Below, piece after piece: positions 47,492 through 58,362 of a stretch of DNA of 64,000 nt. This DNA is from Polytrichum commune (Eukaryota; Streptophyta; Polytrichopsida; Polytrichales; Polytrichaceae). The notes beneath the pieces are model-generated. The model saw only the letters and a list, made by a program, of their open reading frames with translations. It made no database searches and had not been told where the DNA came from. The stretch covers positions 45,317,169 through 45,381,168 of the forward strand of contig OX485806.1 in NCBI GenBank assembly GCA_950295325.1, in the 5' to 3' direction. The position numbers and the translations under genes were made by a program. Numbering within the stretch: the stretch's first letter is position 1; each line of letters opens with the position of its first letter.

Positions 47492-48378
47492 CGAAGCGGA
47501 AGGTAGTTACAAGACTTGGAGGCGACTAGGAGACTTGGAGGCAACTAGGAAAAATTGGAGACACAAACTTGAGAGAAGGGAATGAACACCCGAAACTCGG
47601 TAAGTATTCTCTCTTTGGGTTACATTTGAATTCATTGTATTTCAACTATTCCTTGGAATGAATTGCATTGTCAATTACGCAAATTCATTTTTGAGGAAGG
47701 AGCGCGGCGAAGGTGCGTCCTCAACCTTTTTGGGGATTTGCTAAGAACTTAAAAGGAACCTATAACCGAGTAGCTCATTAAAACATTAGAGGGTAAATTC
47801 ACCTTAGGACATTGAACTTTGACACTCACCTCGGGGTGAGTCTCAAAGTTTTGGGAGTTGTCATTTCATGCTCTAGATTAAATTAATATTTCACAAAGTT
47901 TATGGTGTTGTTACATTGAGTCACGATTGAGGGGAGTGCTAACTCACAGGGGGATGCGATTGCTCAAGGTATGTTTATTTCTTCAAAGTGAACTCATTAA
48001 CTAATTAAGGAATGCCTTTTGTACTCGTGATTGTTGTTATCCGTTGTAGAGGGTAATTCCCGAATTGTGGATGGTGTGAGAAGTTGAAGGGTGAAGCCTC
48101 GACTTTTAACATAATCTACTCGGAAGGTCACCCCCTCACAATCGGTATTGTGGTGAGTGTTGATTTGCGGGAAGGTGCGGAGGTGATGCTCCGACTTAAC
48201 CAAAAAATTAACATGAACATGCCTATCCCCTATTGGGATTCTTTCACCTAAGTGGGCTTGCAGGTTCTTTTCCTCACCTCCTAAAAAAATTATAACCACA
48301 CCAAGACAAGTGAAAATATTAAGAGGGGAATTGCTAGGATTATGTGTGGTCAAGTGAGGGTCGATCGATTCTTATGGA

Positions 48379-49206
48379 ATGCAAGGTAGGACTCGCTCAC
48401 AAAAACCAAGTTTGATAGTAGGACTAGAGAAATCTACTCGAAAGAGGCGGTCCTCTAAAATCAGTGATAGATTAGAACAAGATAATGTTAGAATAGAGAG
48501 TTGTTTGAACGTCGAACCTAGGACTAGGTCAATTCTAGACACCTTAGAACTTGGAGCTCAACTTGAAGAGGAGATCACTCCCTCCAAATTGAGTGGTGAA
48601 ACTTCTTCGGAAAATTACACACTTAGAGAAGAATTCCCGGTAGAAGTTGATAGGGGATTGTTGAATAGTTCACCGGTCACCATGGCCGAGGAACGGGGGA
48701 TGGATCCACCACCCATACCCCCAATTCCGCCCATACCTCCTATACCTCCAATAGACCCATTGGTTAGGCCAAGAGGCCTACCAATTGTGGTTCCACAAAA
48801 TTTAGCGGCGATGGATATGCCATCTCATCTCCCTAAATTTTATGGGACCAAGGATGAGGACCCCTCTCGGCACATGGAACGGTATATCGAACGGTTGGCT
48901 AGCTCCCTCATAACCGACCCGGGTTATTGGTTAGTGTGGTTTCCTACCACTCTAGAGGGGGAAGCCTATGAATGGTATCGGGATCATGCCGAGGGACATT
49001 TTAGGGGATGGGAACAATTACAAAGGGAGTTTCTTAACGAATTTAGGCCGGAAGTGGGTCAAAGTACCGCATTAAGGGCATTGTCGTCATTGAAGCAAGG
49101 AAGGGAGGAAGAAATTTCGGCTTACATTAGGAGGTTTGATTTAGTGTGCACTAGATTCGTGGGTACCATGCTCAACGACGACACGCTAAAGCAATTTTTC
49201 ATTTAA
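48379..49206 (+). CDS. gag, N-terminal part (Ty3/gypsy)
   Basis: Starts at an ATG 909 bp after the 5' LTR and encodes 275 residues. A hydrophilic N-terminus and a proline-rich repeat (PPIPPIPPIPPI, about residues 112-125) precede a Retrotrans_gag capsid-like domain (SHLPKFYGTKDEDPSRHMER through WYRDHAEGHF and IRRFDLVCTRF). It ends at TAA (49204-49206). The same frame continues immediately with capsid-like sequence, so the stop interrupts gag rather than ending it. A further ATG is not far downstream. Capsid protein would form the particle in which reverse transcription happens; this copy would give a truncated one unless the stop is read through. Confidence 0.85.
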   Translation: MQGRTRSQKPSLIVGLEKSTRKRRSSKISDRLEQDNVRIESCLNVEPRTRSILDTLELGAQLEEEITPSKLSGETSSENYTLREEFPVEVDRGLLNSSPVTMAEERGMDPPPIPPIPPIPPIPPIDPLVRPRGLPIVVPQNLAAMDMPSHLPKFYGTKDEDPSRHMERYIERLASSLITDPGYWLVWFPTTLEGEAYEWYRDHAEGHFRGWEQLQREFLNEFRPEVGQSTALRALSSLKQGREEEISAYIRRFDLVCTRFVGTMLNDDTLKQFFI

Positions 49207-52200
49207 GGGTTTTTTAAGTCCGGAACTATTAGGGGTGTTCTAGAAAGGAATCCCTTGACCTTGGCGGATGCCAAGCGTGCGGCTAGAGATATTGAAAACT
49301 TGGATAAAGATCACGAAAGGCTATGGAGAAGGGAGGATGAATTGATCCCACAATTCATCCCCATACGCCCTAGGGTGGTAGCGGTAGAACCCGCTAAGTA
49401 TGAGAACCAAATTCCATATGCCATTGTGGACACCGGTCCCCAACCTTTAGCGGTTAGGGAACCGGCACCTCTTTTGGCACTACCGGCCCCTAGAACGGAT
49501 CCACACTTGGAGGAGGTTGAGAGAAGACTAGGTGCTAGCCAACTAGGATTCCAAGAGGCTATGATAAAACAAATGCAAAGCCTCACGGATCAAATGTCAT
49601 TAATGATCCGGAGTCAACAACCGGGGCCTCCACCCCCGGTTGAGTCGGGTAGGCATTCTTCCGGATTATGGTGTGTCCAATGTGGCCAACCGGGCCACAC
49701 GCGTCAATTTTGTAGAAGTGGACAAAACCGTGACCAAAGAGGAAACGGTAACCCACCTCAACAAAATCAACGAGGTCAAGCGCCACCTCACTATGGAAAT
49801 GGAAGCAATAGAGGACCACAACCTAGAGGGCAAGGTGGCCAAAATTTAGAAAAGAAGGAATTTCATCCCTTTTGTGGAAGGTGGCACGCTCAAGGACAAT
49901 GTTGGTCCGAAGGTCAAGAGTTTAATTGTAGCAATTGTGGAGGAAGTCATCCCTCGGATACGTGTCGCCAACCGGACAAAATAATTAATGTCCCTTACCC
50001 GGTGGCTAATCCACAACAACAAGCAAGGGATAATATGCGAGGTGCTAGGCCACAAGGAGTACCGGCCAATGAACTTAGGCCACCTAACTTATACTATGAC
50101 CATAGTAATGCTAGGCAAACTTTTCATCCACCGGCGGGCTTGCAAACTACAACCGGTTACATTCCAATACAAAATAGACAAGGAGTTCCACCTAATGGTA
50201 GTAACGGGAGACAAGCGCCTCCAACGGATCCGGGACCATCTAACTCCCAAGATGTTAGGTTCATGGATGGAGTGTTGGAGGCCACATGTGATGACATGCT
50301 TCCTCTCCCAACGAGAATTGGAGAGGAGCAAAGTCAATGGCCTCCTCACACCAATGCTATTACATATGAGTTAGTGAAGGGTAAGGGTGTGGTTGAAGAA
50401 GCACCTGCACTAGCGGTAACTACTAGGGCTAGGAGAGGGGATGCCCCGTTGGAGGTAGGAATAGGAGAGCAAGGAAATTACTCTTCGGATGAAGAGATTA
50501 ATCTCTCCGAGTTGGATAGGGTAGCTAGAAGAGCTACTAAGGATGTGGAGAGGGAAAATATAATTTTACAAGATAGGGAGAGGACTAATGCGGTACATGA
50601 CTTGGATAATAGCGATGTGGGTGAATGGGAAGGACCGGGGGTTCCCGTAGACGAATTCGACGTAGTGGGTAATTCTAAGGTGGAAAGATCTACCGGGTAC
50701 GACTTGTGGGCGGACCTTAGTACACTCAAGGCGGATATTACTTTCGGCCAACTATTGGAAATTTCACCCACGGCAAGGAAAACATTAAAGGAGGGAATGC
50801 CGGTACACAAGAGGATGAGGAAGGTGAAAGCTAAAATAGCCGCTAGGATCCAATCACAAGGTGGAAGAGACGTGAAAGCTATAGAAATAGAAGTTGTTAT
50901 AGTAGATAAGGTGGTTCCTAATGTGCTAGTCGACGGAGGGAGTAGTCTAAATATACTACCGGAGGATACTATGAAAAAATTGGGACTTGGACTCACGGGG
51001 CCTTCACCTTTGGTCATAAATATGGCAAATCAAAGTTCGACTACGCCTTTGGGGATGATCAAGGATTGTAGAATGACTACGGGAGGTGAGGAGTACTTGG
51101 TCACCTTCCATGTCATTAAAATGCACTCCAACAAGGACACCTTCCCCATTTTGCTAGGTAGGCCTTGGTTGCGGATGGCGAATGCTATGGTCAATTGGGG
51201 TGGACCTAAACCATCCATCACTTATGGTCCGGAGGGTAATAGGGTCATAGTGTCCATTGGTTCATTAGAAGGATGGATGAAGAAGGAGATGTATTTGCCA
51301 TTGGAGAAGGAAATTGATGACTTAAACGAGAATGAGATTGGCAAGGCATTGGTGGGAGTCGTCCATCCCGAAGGTCAAAGGGTTGTTATAGATTCGGGCT
51401 CGGGAAGTCTAGGTCCTAATTTTTACAATTATGGGGATAATGGGGATTATGCCCAATGGCTAAGGGAGTACCCCGAGTCCGAGGTTGATGTAATGGTTAC
51501 ATTTCACCAAGTAGGCTTAGGGAGTGAATTTCCTAGTGTTAGTTTAGGAGAGGGCTCATTGTTGGAGCCATGTGAGGTGCTCACCGAGGAAGAGTGGGTT
51601 AGCGGTGGGTTAACACCTTGGGTAGATGACGTGGAAGAGGGTGAGGTTAGTTTAATTCATGTAGATGGGACTCAAGAGGAGGATGTGATTATTGAGTCAT
51701 CGAAATTGGAGGAGCCTTTACATTTCAAGACCACGTCTACGGGGATAGTTGTAGGTCAAGATGTGAAAGATTACCCCAATGTGCCTTCCGATTGGTATCG
51801 GAACAAAGAGGAACAAGCACATGTGTCGGAAGCGGATTGGCGGTACGTGGATGTGAAATTAAAGAATGGAAAAACCCGACAAATGAAGATGGGCTCCAAA
51901 TTGGGGGAGAAAGAGGTTAGGGAGTATAGCAATTTGGTGGATGAGTTTAGTGATACTTTTGCATGGTCCTACGATGAGCTTAAGGGAATTCCTAGGGAAA
52001 TGGTAGAGCACCGGATTCCTTTAATTCCGGGGGCGAGGCCAATTAGACAAAAGGAGAGGAGGATGCATTTACAAGCGGACCACTTGTCTAGGTTGTCGGA
52101 GGAGATAGGAAAAAATCCGGTAAATGATATGTTAGTAGATGATAGCCTCTTTGTGGTCACTTCTACACCGGAGTGGTATGCGGGCATAGTGGAATTTCTA

Positions 52201-52782
52201 ACAACCCACAAGTTGCCCAAAGAGTGGACAAAAGAAGAGAGAAGGAAGGTGAGGGTAAATAGTAGGCAATTTGTTGTAGTGGGCCATAGGTTGTTTAGAA
52301 GGGGGTCCGATGGTATTTTACGACGATGCGTGTCAAAAACGGAGGTTGAAGCGATTTTAATCGCTTGCCACGATAGCGCTTGCGGCGGTCACTTCTCGGG
52401 TCAACTCACCGGGCAAAAAATACTTAGAGCGGGCTACTTTTGGCCTACACTATTTAAGGACGCCCATGACTATGTAAGGAAATGCGACGCTTGCCAACGG
52501 TATGCCCGAGACGACCTTAGAATGGAGATGCCTTTACATGTATCATTACCCTTAATTCCTTTCGAAAAATGGGGCATCGACTATGTGGGTGAGGTCCATC
52601 CCCAATCTTCAAAAGGAATGAAATATATTGTGGTGGCAACCGAGTACCTCACCAAGTGGGCGGAAGCCAAAGCGGTGAAGACCGACACGGCGGAACACGC
52701 GGCAACATTTATGTACGAAAACATAATTTCGCGGTTCGGGGTGCCGAAGATCCTAGTAAGCGATAGGGGACTCACTTTTTGA
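49207..52782 (+). CDS. gag C-terminus, protease and integrase, with RT-RNase H deleted
   Basis: Open in one frame from just after the gag stop. Numbering from codon 49255: a CCHC zinc knuckle (CVQCGQPGHTRQFC, about residue 140) and a second Cys/His cluster (about 223-238) belong to nucleocapsid. The aspartic protease active site is VLVDGGSSLNIL, with Asp560. The segment leading into reverse transcriptase (ARPIRQKERRM) is fused near 52065-52078 to the end of RNase H (ADHLSRL). The YxDD-containing reverse transcriptase and almost all of RNase H are absent, and the junction keeps the frame. Integrase follows, with the HHCC zinc domain (HDSACGGH, then CDACQR) and catalytic Asp1109 (WGIDYVGE) and Asp1170 (SDRG). 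The frame is lost just after the second Asp. Confidence 0.9.
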   Translation, partial: GFFKSGTIRGVLERNPLTLADAKRAARDIENLDKDHERLWRREDELIPQFIPIRPRVVAVEPAKYENQIPYAIVDTGPQPLAVREPAPLLALPAPRTDPHLEEVERRLGASQLGFQEAMIKQMQSLTDQMSLMIRSQQPGPPPPVESGRHSSGLWCVQCGQPGHTRQFCRSGQNRDQRGNGNPPQQNQRGQAPPHYGNGSNRGPQPRGQGGQNLEKKEFHPFCGRWHAQGQCWSEGQEFNCSNCGGSHPSDTCRQPDKIINVPYPVANPQQQARDNMRGARPQGVPANELRPPNLYYDHSNARQTFHPPAGLQTTTGYIPIQNRQGVPPNGSNGRQAPPTDPGPSNSQDVRFMDGVLEATCDDMLPLPTRIGEEQSQWPPHTNAITYELVKGKGVVEEAPALAVTTRARRGDAPLEVGIGEQGNYSSDEEINLSELDRVARRATKDVERENIILQDRERTNAVHDLDNSDVGEWEGPGVPVDEFDVVGNSKVERSTGYDLWADLSTLKADITFGQLLEISPTARKTLKEGMPVHKRMRKVKAKIAARIQSQGGRDVKAIEIEVVIVDKVVPNVLVDGGSSLNILPEDTMKKLGLGLTGPSPLVINMANQSSTTPLGMIKDCRMTTGGEEYLVTFHVIKMHSNKDTFPILLGRPWLRMANAMVNWGGPKPSITYGPEGNRVIVSIGSLEGWMKKEMYLPLEKEIDDLNENEIGKALVGVVHPEGQRVVIDSGSGSLGPNFYNYGDNGDYAQWLREYPESEVDVMVTFHQVGLGSEFPSVSLGEGSLLEPCEVLTEEEWVSGGLTPWVDDVEEGEVSLIHVDGTQEEDVIIESSKLEEPLHFKTTSTGIVVGQDVKDYPNVPSDWYRNKEEQAHVSEADWRYVDVKLKNGKTRQMKMGSKLGEKEVREYSNLVDEFSDTFAWSYDELKGIPREMVEHRIPLIPGARPIRQKERRMHLQADHLSRLSEEIGKNPVNDMLVDDSLFVVTSTPEWYAGIVEFLTTHKLPKEWTKEERRKVRVNSRQFVVVGHRLFRRGSDGILRRCVSKTEVEAILIACHDSACGGHFSGQLTGQKILRAGYFWPTLFKDAHDYVRKCDACQRYARDDLRMEMPLHVSLPLIPFEKWGIDYVGEVHPQSSKGMKYIVVATEYLTKWAEAKAVKTDTAEHAATFMYENIISRFGVPKILVSDRGLTF

Positions 52783-53420
52783 ATTACTTGATTCGAGAGA
52801 TGACAGAGAAATTTAAAATTGATCACCGGAAGACTACTCCCTACCACCCACAAACCAATGGACAAACGGAAAGGGTTAACGGAATTTTGGTGAGTATACT
52901 ACGCAAGACGGTTATAGACTCGAAGCGGGATTGGGATACGAAACTAACGGCGGCACTTTGGGCATACCGTACAACCTATAAGGTAACTACGCGTGCTACA
53001 CCATTTTCCTTAGTCTATGGTCTTGAAGCGACACTACCAATCGAATATGAAGTCGAGTCACTTAGGGTGGCCGTGAGTACGAGACTTACCGAAAGTCAAT
53101 CCTTACGAAATCGACTAACCGATTTGGAAGCACTTGACGAAGGGAGGAGCATGGCGGCTCAACATATTGAGGCAATCCAAAGAAGGAGAAAAATTACTTT
53201 CGACAAACGACATAAGAGAAGGGCCCTAACACCGGGAATGATGGTCATGATTCAAGACGCACGAAAGCTTGAATTTCCGGCGAAATTCAATGCGGTATGG
53301 TTAGGACCTTACCTTGTCTATGAGGTCTTTCCTAATAATTCAATTCAATTGGAAACGTTGAATGGTGAGCTCTTTCCTACCCGTACATCGGGAAGTAGAT
53401 GTAAGGAGTACCGAGCTTGA
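52779..53420 (+). CDS. Integrase C-terminal part, shifted frame
   Basis: Continues the integrase one frame over from the previous open frame; the slip lies in the G run at 52765-52768 (GGGG). It contains the third catalytic residue (NGQTERVNG, Glu at 52869-52871), the rest of the rve core (WAYRTTYKVTTRATPFSLVYG) and the C-terminal GPY/F-like module (WLGPYLVYEVF). No chromodomain follows and no env-like frame exists before the 3' LTR. The shift splits the catalytic triad between frames, so this copy cannot make normal integrase without frameshifting. Confidence 0.85.
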   Translation: MNYLIREMTEKFKIDHRKTTPYHPQTNGQTERVNGILVSILRKTVIDSKRDWDTKLTAALWAYRTTYKVTTRATPFSLVYGLEATLPIEYEVESLRVAVSTRLTESQSLRNRLTDLEALDEGRSMAAQHIEAIQRRRKITFDKRHKRRALTPGMMVMIQDARKLEFPAKFNAVWLGPYLVYEVFPNNSIQLETLNGELFPTRTSGSRCKEYRA

Positions 53421-53481
53421 CTAGGCAACTTACCCTTGGAGCAAGAGATGTTTGGATTCATCCCCCGATGGTCGCCAATTA

Positions 53482-55411
53482 TGTGAGCCCAAAAGGGTGC
53501 CCACATTTAGTCTTAGACCCTTGAAACGTTAGTTGATGCACTTTGAAGTAGCATGTTACTTCACAAAAATATAAAAAGAGTGAAATGTTAGTCTTAGAAG
53601 TACCATGTTGTAAGAGGCTAGGATGTGAGTTGTTATTGTGTTTTTACCTTCGGAAGGATTTGAGTGAATGAGGATAGGTAAGGAGAACTTGGATTGAGTA
53701 GTTAGTGAGTAGGCTAGTACAAATGGATGGAGACAACCAAAGTGACTCAAGAGGCAAGTGCATTCGAATTGGGATGAATGGAGGATCACATGGAGCGCAC
53801 AAGTGGACCACCTCATCATGGCCACTTAATGGGGAAGGCCCAAGGAAGAATGCAAGGTGGAGGATAAGCAAATTCTCAAAGCACCAATCAAATCACGAGT
53901 TAAGCATCGTGGTTTGAATTAAGTGGTGAGCGACGATTTGGGAAAGTAAGGGGAGAAAGTTATGGCGGCGGAAAGCGAAGGAGGCTAAGTTTGGGTTGAA
54001 GCATCCCAAGTTTGGTAAAGTGTGGTAGGTAGAAAGCCAAGGCTAGTTAAATGTTCGAATTAGGATCCTTGTTGATCATTTGAGGGAGGAAGGCTTAGAA
54101 GATAGGATTGGCGCCTACTAAGTAGGAGGAAATCTCAAGGGCTTATCGTGAATTAGAAGGAGAACTTGGATTGAGTAGTTAGTGAGTAGGCTAGTACAAA
54201 TGGATGGAGACAACCAAAGTGACTCAAGAGGCAAGTGCATTCGAATTGGGATGAATGGAGGATCACATGGAGCGCACAAGTGGACCACCTCATCATGGCC
54301 ACTTAATGGGGAAGGCCCAAGGAAGAATGCAAGGTGGAGGATAAGCAAATTCTCAAAGCACCAATCAAATCACGAGTTAAGCATCGTGGTTTGAATTAAG
54401 TGGTGAGCGACGATTTGGGAAAGTAAGGGGAGAAAGTTATGGCGGCGGAAAGCGAAGGAGGCTAAGTTTGGGTTGAAGCATCCCAAGTTTGGTAAAGTGT
54501 GGTAGGTAGAAAGCCAAGGCTAGTTAAATGTTCGAATTAGGATCCTTGTTGATCATTTGAGGGAGGAAGGCTTAGAAGATAGGATTGGCGCCTACTAAGT
54601 AGGAGGAAATCTCAAGGGCTTATCGTGAGCCTTGAGGGTGCTCACCCCCTCAAGCTTACTATATAATCCCTCATTCTTCCCTCACTCATCCTCTCTTTCC
54701 TTTGTGCTCCAAGGCACCCCACGAGTTATAAGTGTGGGTGTGGGAAGCCATATTGGAGCACATGTGTGTGCTTAGTTTTTAGTTTGAGAGCCAAGGCTTG
54801 TTAGCCTTGAAGAGGGCTTGACCTCTTGGTAGAATTAGTGTTGACGTGAAGGATTTTAAAGTTAATTCATGATTCCAATTTGTGGTACTTTAAGTTCATG
54901 TTTTGAATACACGTGGTTGCAAGTTCCATGTTTAAGAGTTGAGCACTTGATGTTGTGATGAGTGCAAAAATATACTTGTGTGGATTAGTTAGTCTTAGTG
55001 AAGTTAGGAAATTCTCTCTCCCCCTCTCCTCTCTAGGATTTTAGGATTTTAGGATTAGAGAAGAATTGTGTGATTAGAAAGGGGTTGTTAGTAGAATTAG
55101 GGAAATTAGGTAGGAAGATTAGTTAAGGGCTTGAATAATTAGTGAGGTAGTTGGGCATTACAACTACAAAGTTGTGGGTTCATGAAGGAGCTGGGTTTAT
55201 GAAGGAGCTGGGTTTGTTTAGTTAGAAAGTAAAGAGCTGGGTTTATGAAGGAGCTGGGTTTATGAAGGAGCTAGTTAAATCCAAGACCACTTGAAGGGTG
55301 AACCTTGCACTATGGACTCATCCAAGTCCAAATCCAATACCGCGGAGGAATGTGAGCCCAAACCCACTACTCGGACTACGGACGCTTAAGGGTGGGGGGT
55401 TTGGCCTCACA
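53482..55411 (+). repeat. 3' LTR
   Basis: 1,930 bp at an exact 7,942-bp offset from the 5' LTR, with the same internal duplication. No base difference was found in the stretches compared. The 60 bp before it (53421-53481) do not contain a clear polypurine tract; only GGAGCAAGAGATG near 53438 is purine-rich. Confidence 0.93.
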
Positions 55412-58362
55412 TACGCGTGGTCGGGATACACTGATTTTGTCTGGCCTATGAGATTCACGTTCATCACCGAAAGCAGTGTCTGGTTTACGCTTCAGAGAAA
55501 CAAATACCTCTTCCCCTTCGAGGTGGGGAGTCCTTGTGCACCAATCCTCACCACCAGGCATCTTCAGAATGGCCTCATGCAGCGGTTTCGATATTCCTGT
55601 TTTTGCGGCAGACCTTTGAGCACGCCTTAGCTTCAATTCCTCCTTCGACGGTCCAGTTCCAGGATTGTCTCCCTTCAAGAACTGGGAATATACTGAGCAT
55701 TGCATGAAAGCACGCACGAAATCATCGACTATTGCCACATAAAGATCGTTGCCTCGATCGTCGGATTGCTGCTTCCACTTGTTATGGATAGATTCAGCCA
55801 AGTTACAGGATGGCATTTCCGCTAGTTCAGCTTCACTTAGATTCTGCAATGCCCATAGACTCTGAATTAGACTAATGGCGAAATCATTGTAGTTGAACTA
55901 TAAAGAGTGAAATATACAGGCAAGGGGATGGGAAATATAGACTTACCAACTCCATAAATCCACCCCATTGGCGGTAACGGAAATGCCAGAAGGCCAGCCA
56001 GAGCTCCAGTCGGGGTAGAGCTTGTTCAGTTGCTGCACCGGATGACATCCACCATGCCCGAATTGCCAGAAACTTTGTCTCTGCCTCTGCCATCGATTTC
56101 GCATTCTTGTATTGATGGCATAGTATTCGATGCTAGTATTACAGGTCTTGACGGATATCGGCCTTGGTATGTTTCTCCAAGGATTGCGTCCAATGGAAAA
56201 GACAAGTCCTCTCTCTATCCACCATTTTCTCAGACGCATCTCCACTTCCGTATATGATTCGAACAACATTTCAGTTTGCTTGGGCACTGTCGGCCATGAA
56301 ACCTTTAAAATTAACTTTGTCCACTCCATGTTGAGCCATGAGAGCGTTCAGGTTCTTCCATACCACTGACTGGGCTGCAACATCTTCAGATTGCATGTCG
56401 CATACTGCGATGGTCATGACATGGCAATATGTGGAATCGTACACATGGCAAGCCATTGTCGTCCACGACCTGACCCGTTTGACATGGTCAAACATTATCC
56501 AGGAGTTCTCCAAGTCACCACCGGATTGCATTCGTTTGACTAGGTCGACTCCGCTGCCCGGTCCAACTTCAGACATCTTGAACACAAAGACCTTGTCCAT
56601 GTCCGCTCCTTGCCCTGGAAACCTATTATGTTGCACGAACCTCCAATTGCTAGCACCCCGTAACTTGGTAATACTGTCCATGTCTCCAAAGCGACGCATA
56701 GTCCTGAACGTGGTGACTGCGTTACGAATGTTGGGCGAGGTGAGGTGCTTACACCGATCGAAAATACCTTGCAGCTCGTCCAGCTCCAAGATCTTTTGTG
56801 GGTCACCTTCTTTAGCAAGGAGGAGTGGGCCCAAAACTTCCTTTGCAGTTTCAAGCACAATAGCAGAGCGAGTGGCGGAGGGGGTGCGTTCGACTTGATC
56901 CCCAATCAAGTTGTCTGCCAAATCGATGAAGTCTCGATGATCACCAGACTTGACAGGATGGTCGTGAGATCCCAAGTGCACACAAGCCCTCGTCATGTGA
57001 GGTGTTCCAGTAACATAGTAGATCTTGGCAGTGCAGAGAGCAACACAGGTGGGAGGGACATTACAGGATTTGCAAACAACTGTCGACCCAGCGGGAGGCT
57101 TGGACCCTACTTCAAACAATTTCTCATATAATCCTTCCCACTCTGTTTCATTCACGCTAAAAGTCCTGTGGTCTCGCTGAAGATACTCACAGGCAGGATT
57201 GTCGCAACGGAGGTGGCCCAAACAAGAAGATGTACGAAACAAAAGCTTGAGATCATTCTGAATATTGGATGTAATCGTGCGAGACCAAGCATGGCCATCG
57301 TACCTTCTATCCATTCCACAAAGTAGCTTGGCCTTTGTATTCAGCCCATGATCACCTAAAGGTGGAAATTCGAAGATAACGTCACCATCGTAACGAGGGG
57401 GAAGGTAATCAACCTGCTGGAGTCTGATCGCATCAAAGTTAATTCGAGACAACACGCTTTTGGACCGCTTACGAGCTCCAAGGCGCATCAATGAAAGAAT
57501 GATACTGAGAGGAGGACTTGCGACAACCTTGGCCTGACCAGAATGACGAGAGGGACTAACAGGAGGAGTTGTTTCCTTGCGAAGTGCTTCTGGAGTCAGC
57601 GAAGGTTGGACTGGACTCTCTGATTTTAGGACTTCAACATCGCCATCGGAATCATCACTCAACTCATAAATTGTCTGTAGACCGGGCTCAATTTTGACCT
57701 TAGACAGTACAGGTATCTCAACGCTAACAGTGGACGACTCCCTAGGTGTTAGGAGTTCAGTCGAACACTCTAACATAGAATCTGAGACTCCATATACACG
57801 ATATTTTCCAGGCTTCAGCAACCAGAACGCACCGACGTCATTCTCAACTCTAGTCTGACGAATTGCATGTGAAACCAGACCGGTATGATCGTCAAAAACC
57901 TCTTCTTCGACAAAGACAGTGACCTCACGATACTGAAACCTCAAACTTAATGTTGTAGAAGTGACTATAGCATGACCGTTTTCACCTAATGGAAAGAGGA
58001 CAGGAACAGAAGGAGGATCAGCACGAAGCAGGGCCATAGTATTCCACAGAACTCTGACCAAAACAAGTACAATGACCATTGAAATGGCGACAATATATAC
58101 CAGGAGAGCAATTACAGAGCCAACTGGCAATATATGAACTAGTCATGCAGATTAAGCTGAAAGAAGGCTGAAAAACCAATTTTGGACGTAAGTCCGAGAC
58201 AGGTAAGAAACCGAATAGTATAATATAATAACATGCATACATTCTAAACATTGATGAATAAAATATATATTGGCAAATAAGGTCATAAGAATGACGGCCG
58301 CCAAGAATAATGTGTAGAGCATGATATAAGCTCGGTAATAATATTAGAATGCTAAATTGAGA

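Larger units (their letters stand above)
45540..55411 (+). mobile_element. Ty3/gypsy LTR retrotransposon lacking reverse transcriptase
   Basis: A 9,872-bp element with two 1,930-bp LTRs (TGTGAG...CTCACA) that show no difference in the stretches compared by eye. The flanks are GACGC on the left and TACGC on the right: a 5-bp target duplication with one mismatch, or 4 bp if the terminus differs. The internal region has a primer-binding site, gag, protease, integrase and a GPY/F-type integrase tail without chromodomain, in the order typical of Ty3/gypsy. The whole reverse transcriptase and RNase H region is missing. Gag and integrase also carry a stop and a frameshift. Near-identical LTRs together with these defects mean recent mobilisation by proteins from another copy. 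It is inserted in the coding sequence of the minus-strand SWIM-domain gene. Confidence 0.93.
43932..57985 (-). pseudogene. MULE-like transposase gene with zinc cluster and SWIM finger, broken by two insertions
   Basis: Minus strand. The main exon starts after a splice acceptor near 57985 (CTTTCCATTAG). Motif order: a Cys/His cluster (LGHLRCDNPACEYL, CKSCNVPPTCVALCTAKIYYV, ACVHLGSHDHPVK; 57.2-57.0 kb) resembling WRKY-GCM-type zinc domains; a catalytic-like core (CHVYDSTYCHVMTIAVCD, GFMADSAQAN, CLFHWTQ; 56.45-56.2 kb); CNLAESIHNKW (about 55.8 kb), which recalls the NnaESfN motif of MULE transposases; and a SWIM finger (ACTCPNF and CKHLYYLF; about 44.1 kb). An intron with donor GTAAGT lies near 55947. 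Lesions: in-frame TGA at about 56271, TAA and TAG near 56.14 kb, the gypsy element at 45540-55411 and the MITE at 44399-44958. Reading frame and content continue across both insertions. The family assignment rests on motif order and is inference; DNA transposition is the likely ancestral role. Confidence 0.7.

Noticed and set aside
52779-53420. Integrase C-terminal piece as an independent gene
   Set aside because: It continues the integrase fold exactly after a one-base slip and contains the third catalytic residue; it is part of the same coding region.
53421-53481. Polypurine tract before the 3' LTR
   Set aside because: Only a short purine-rich string (GGAGCAAGAGATG) lies about 30-45 bases upstream of the LTR; it is not adjacent as expected, so I did not annotate it.
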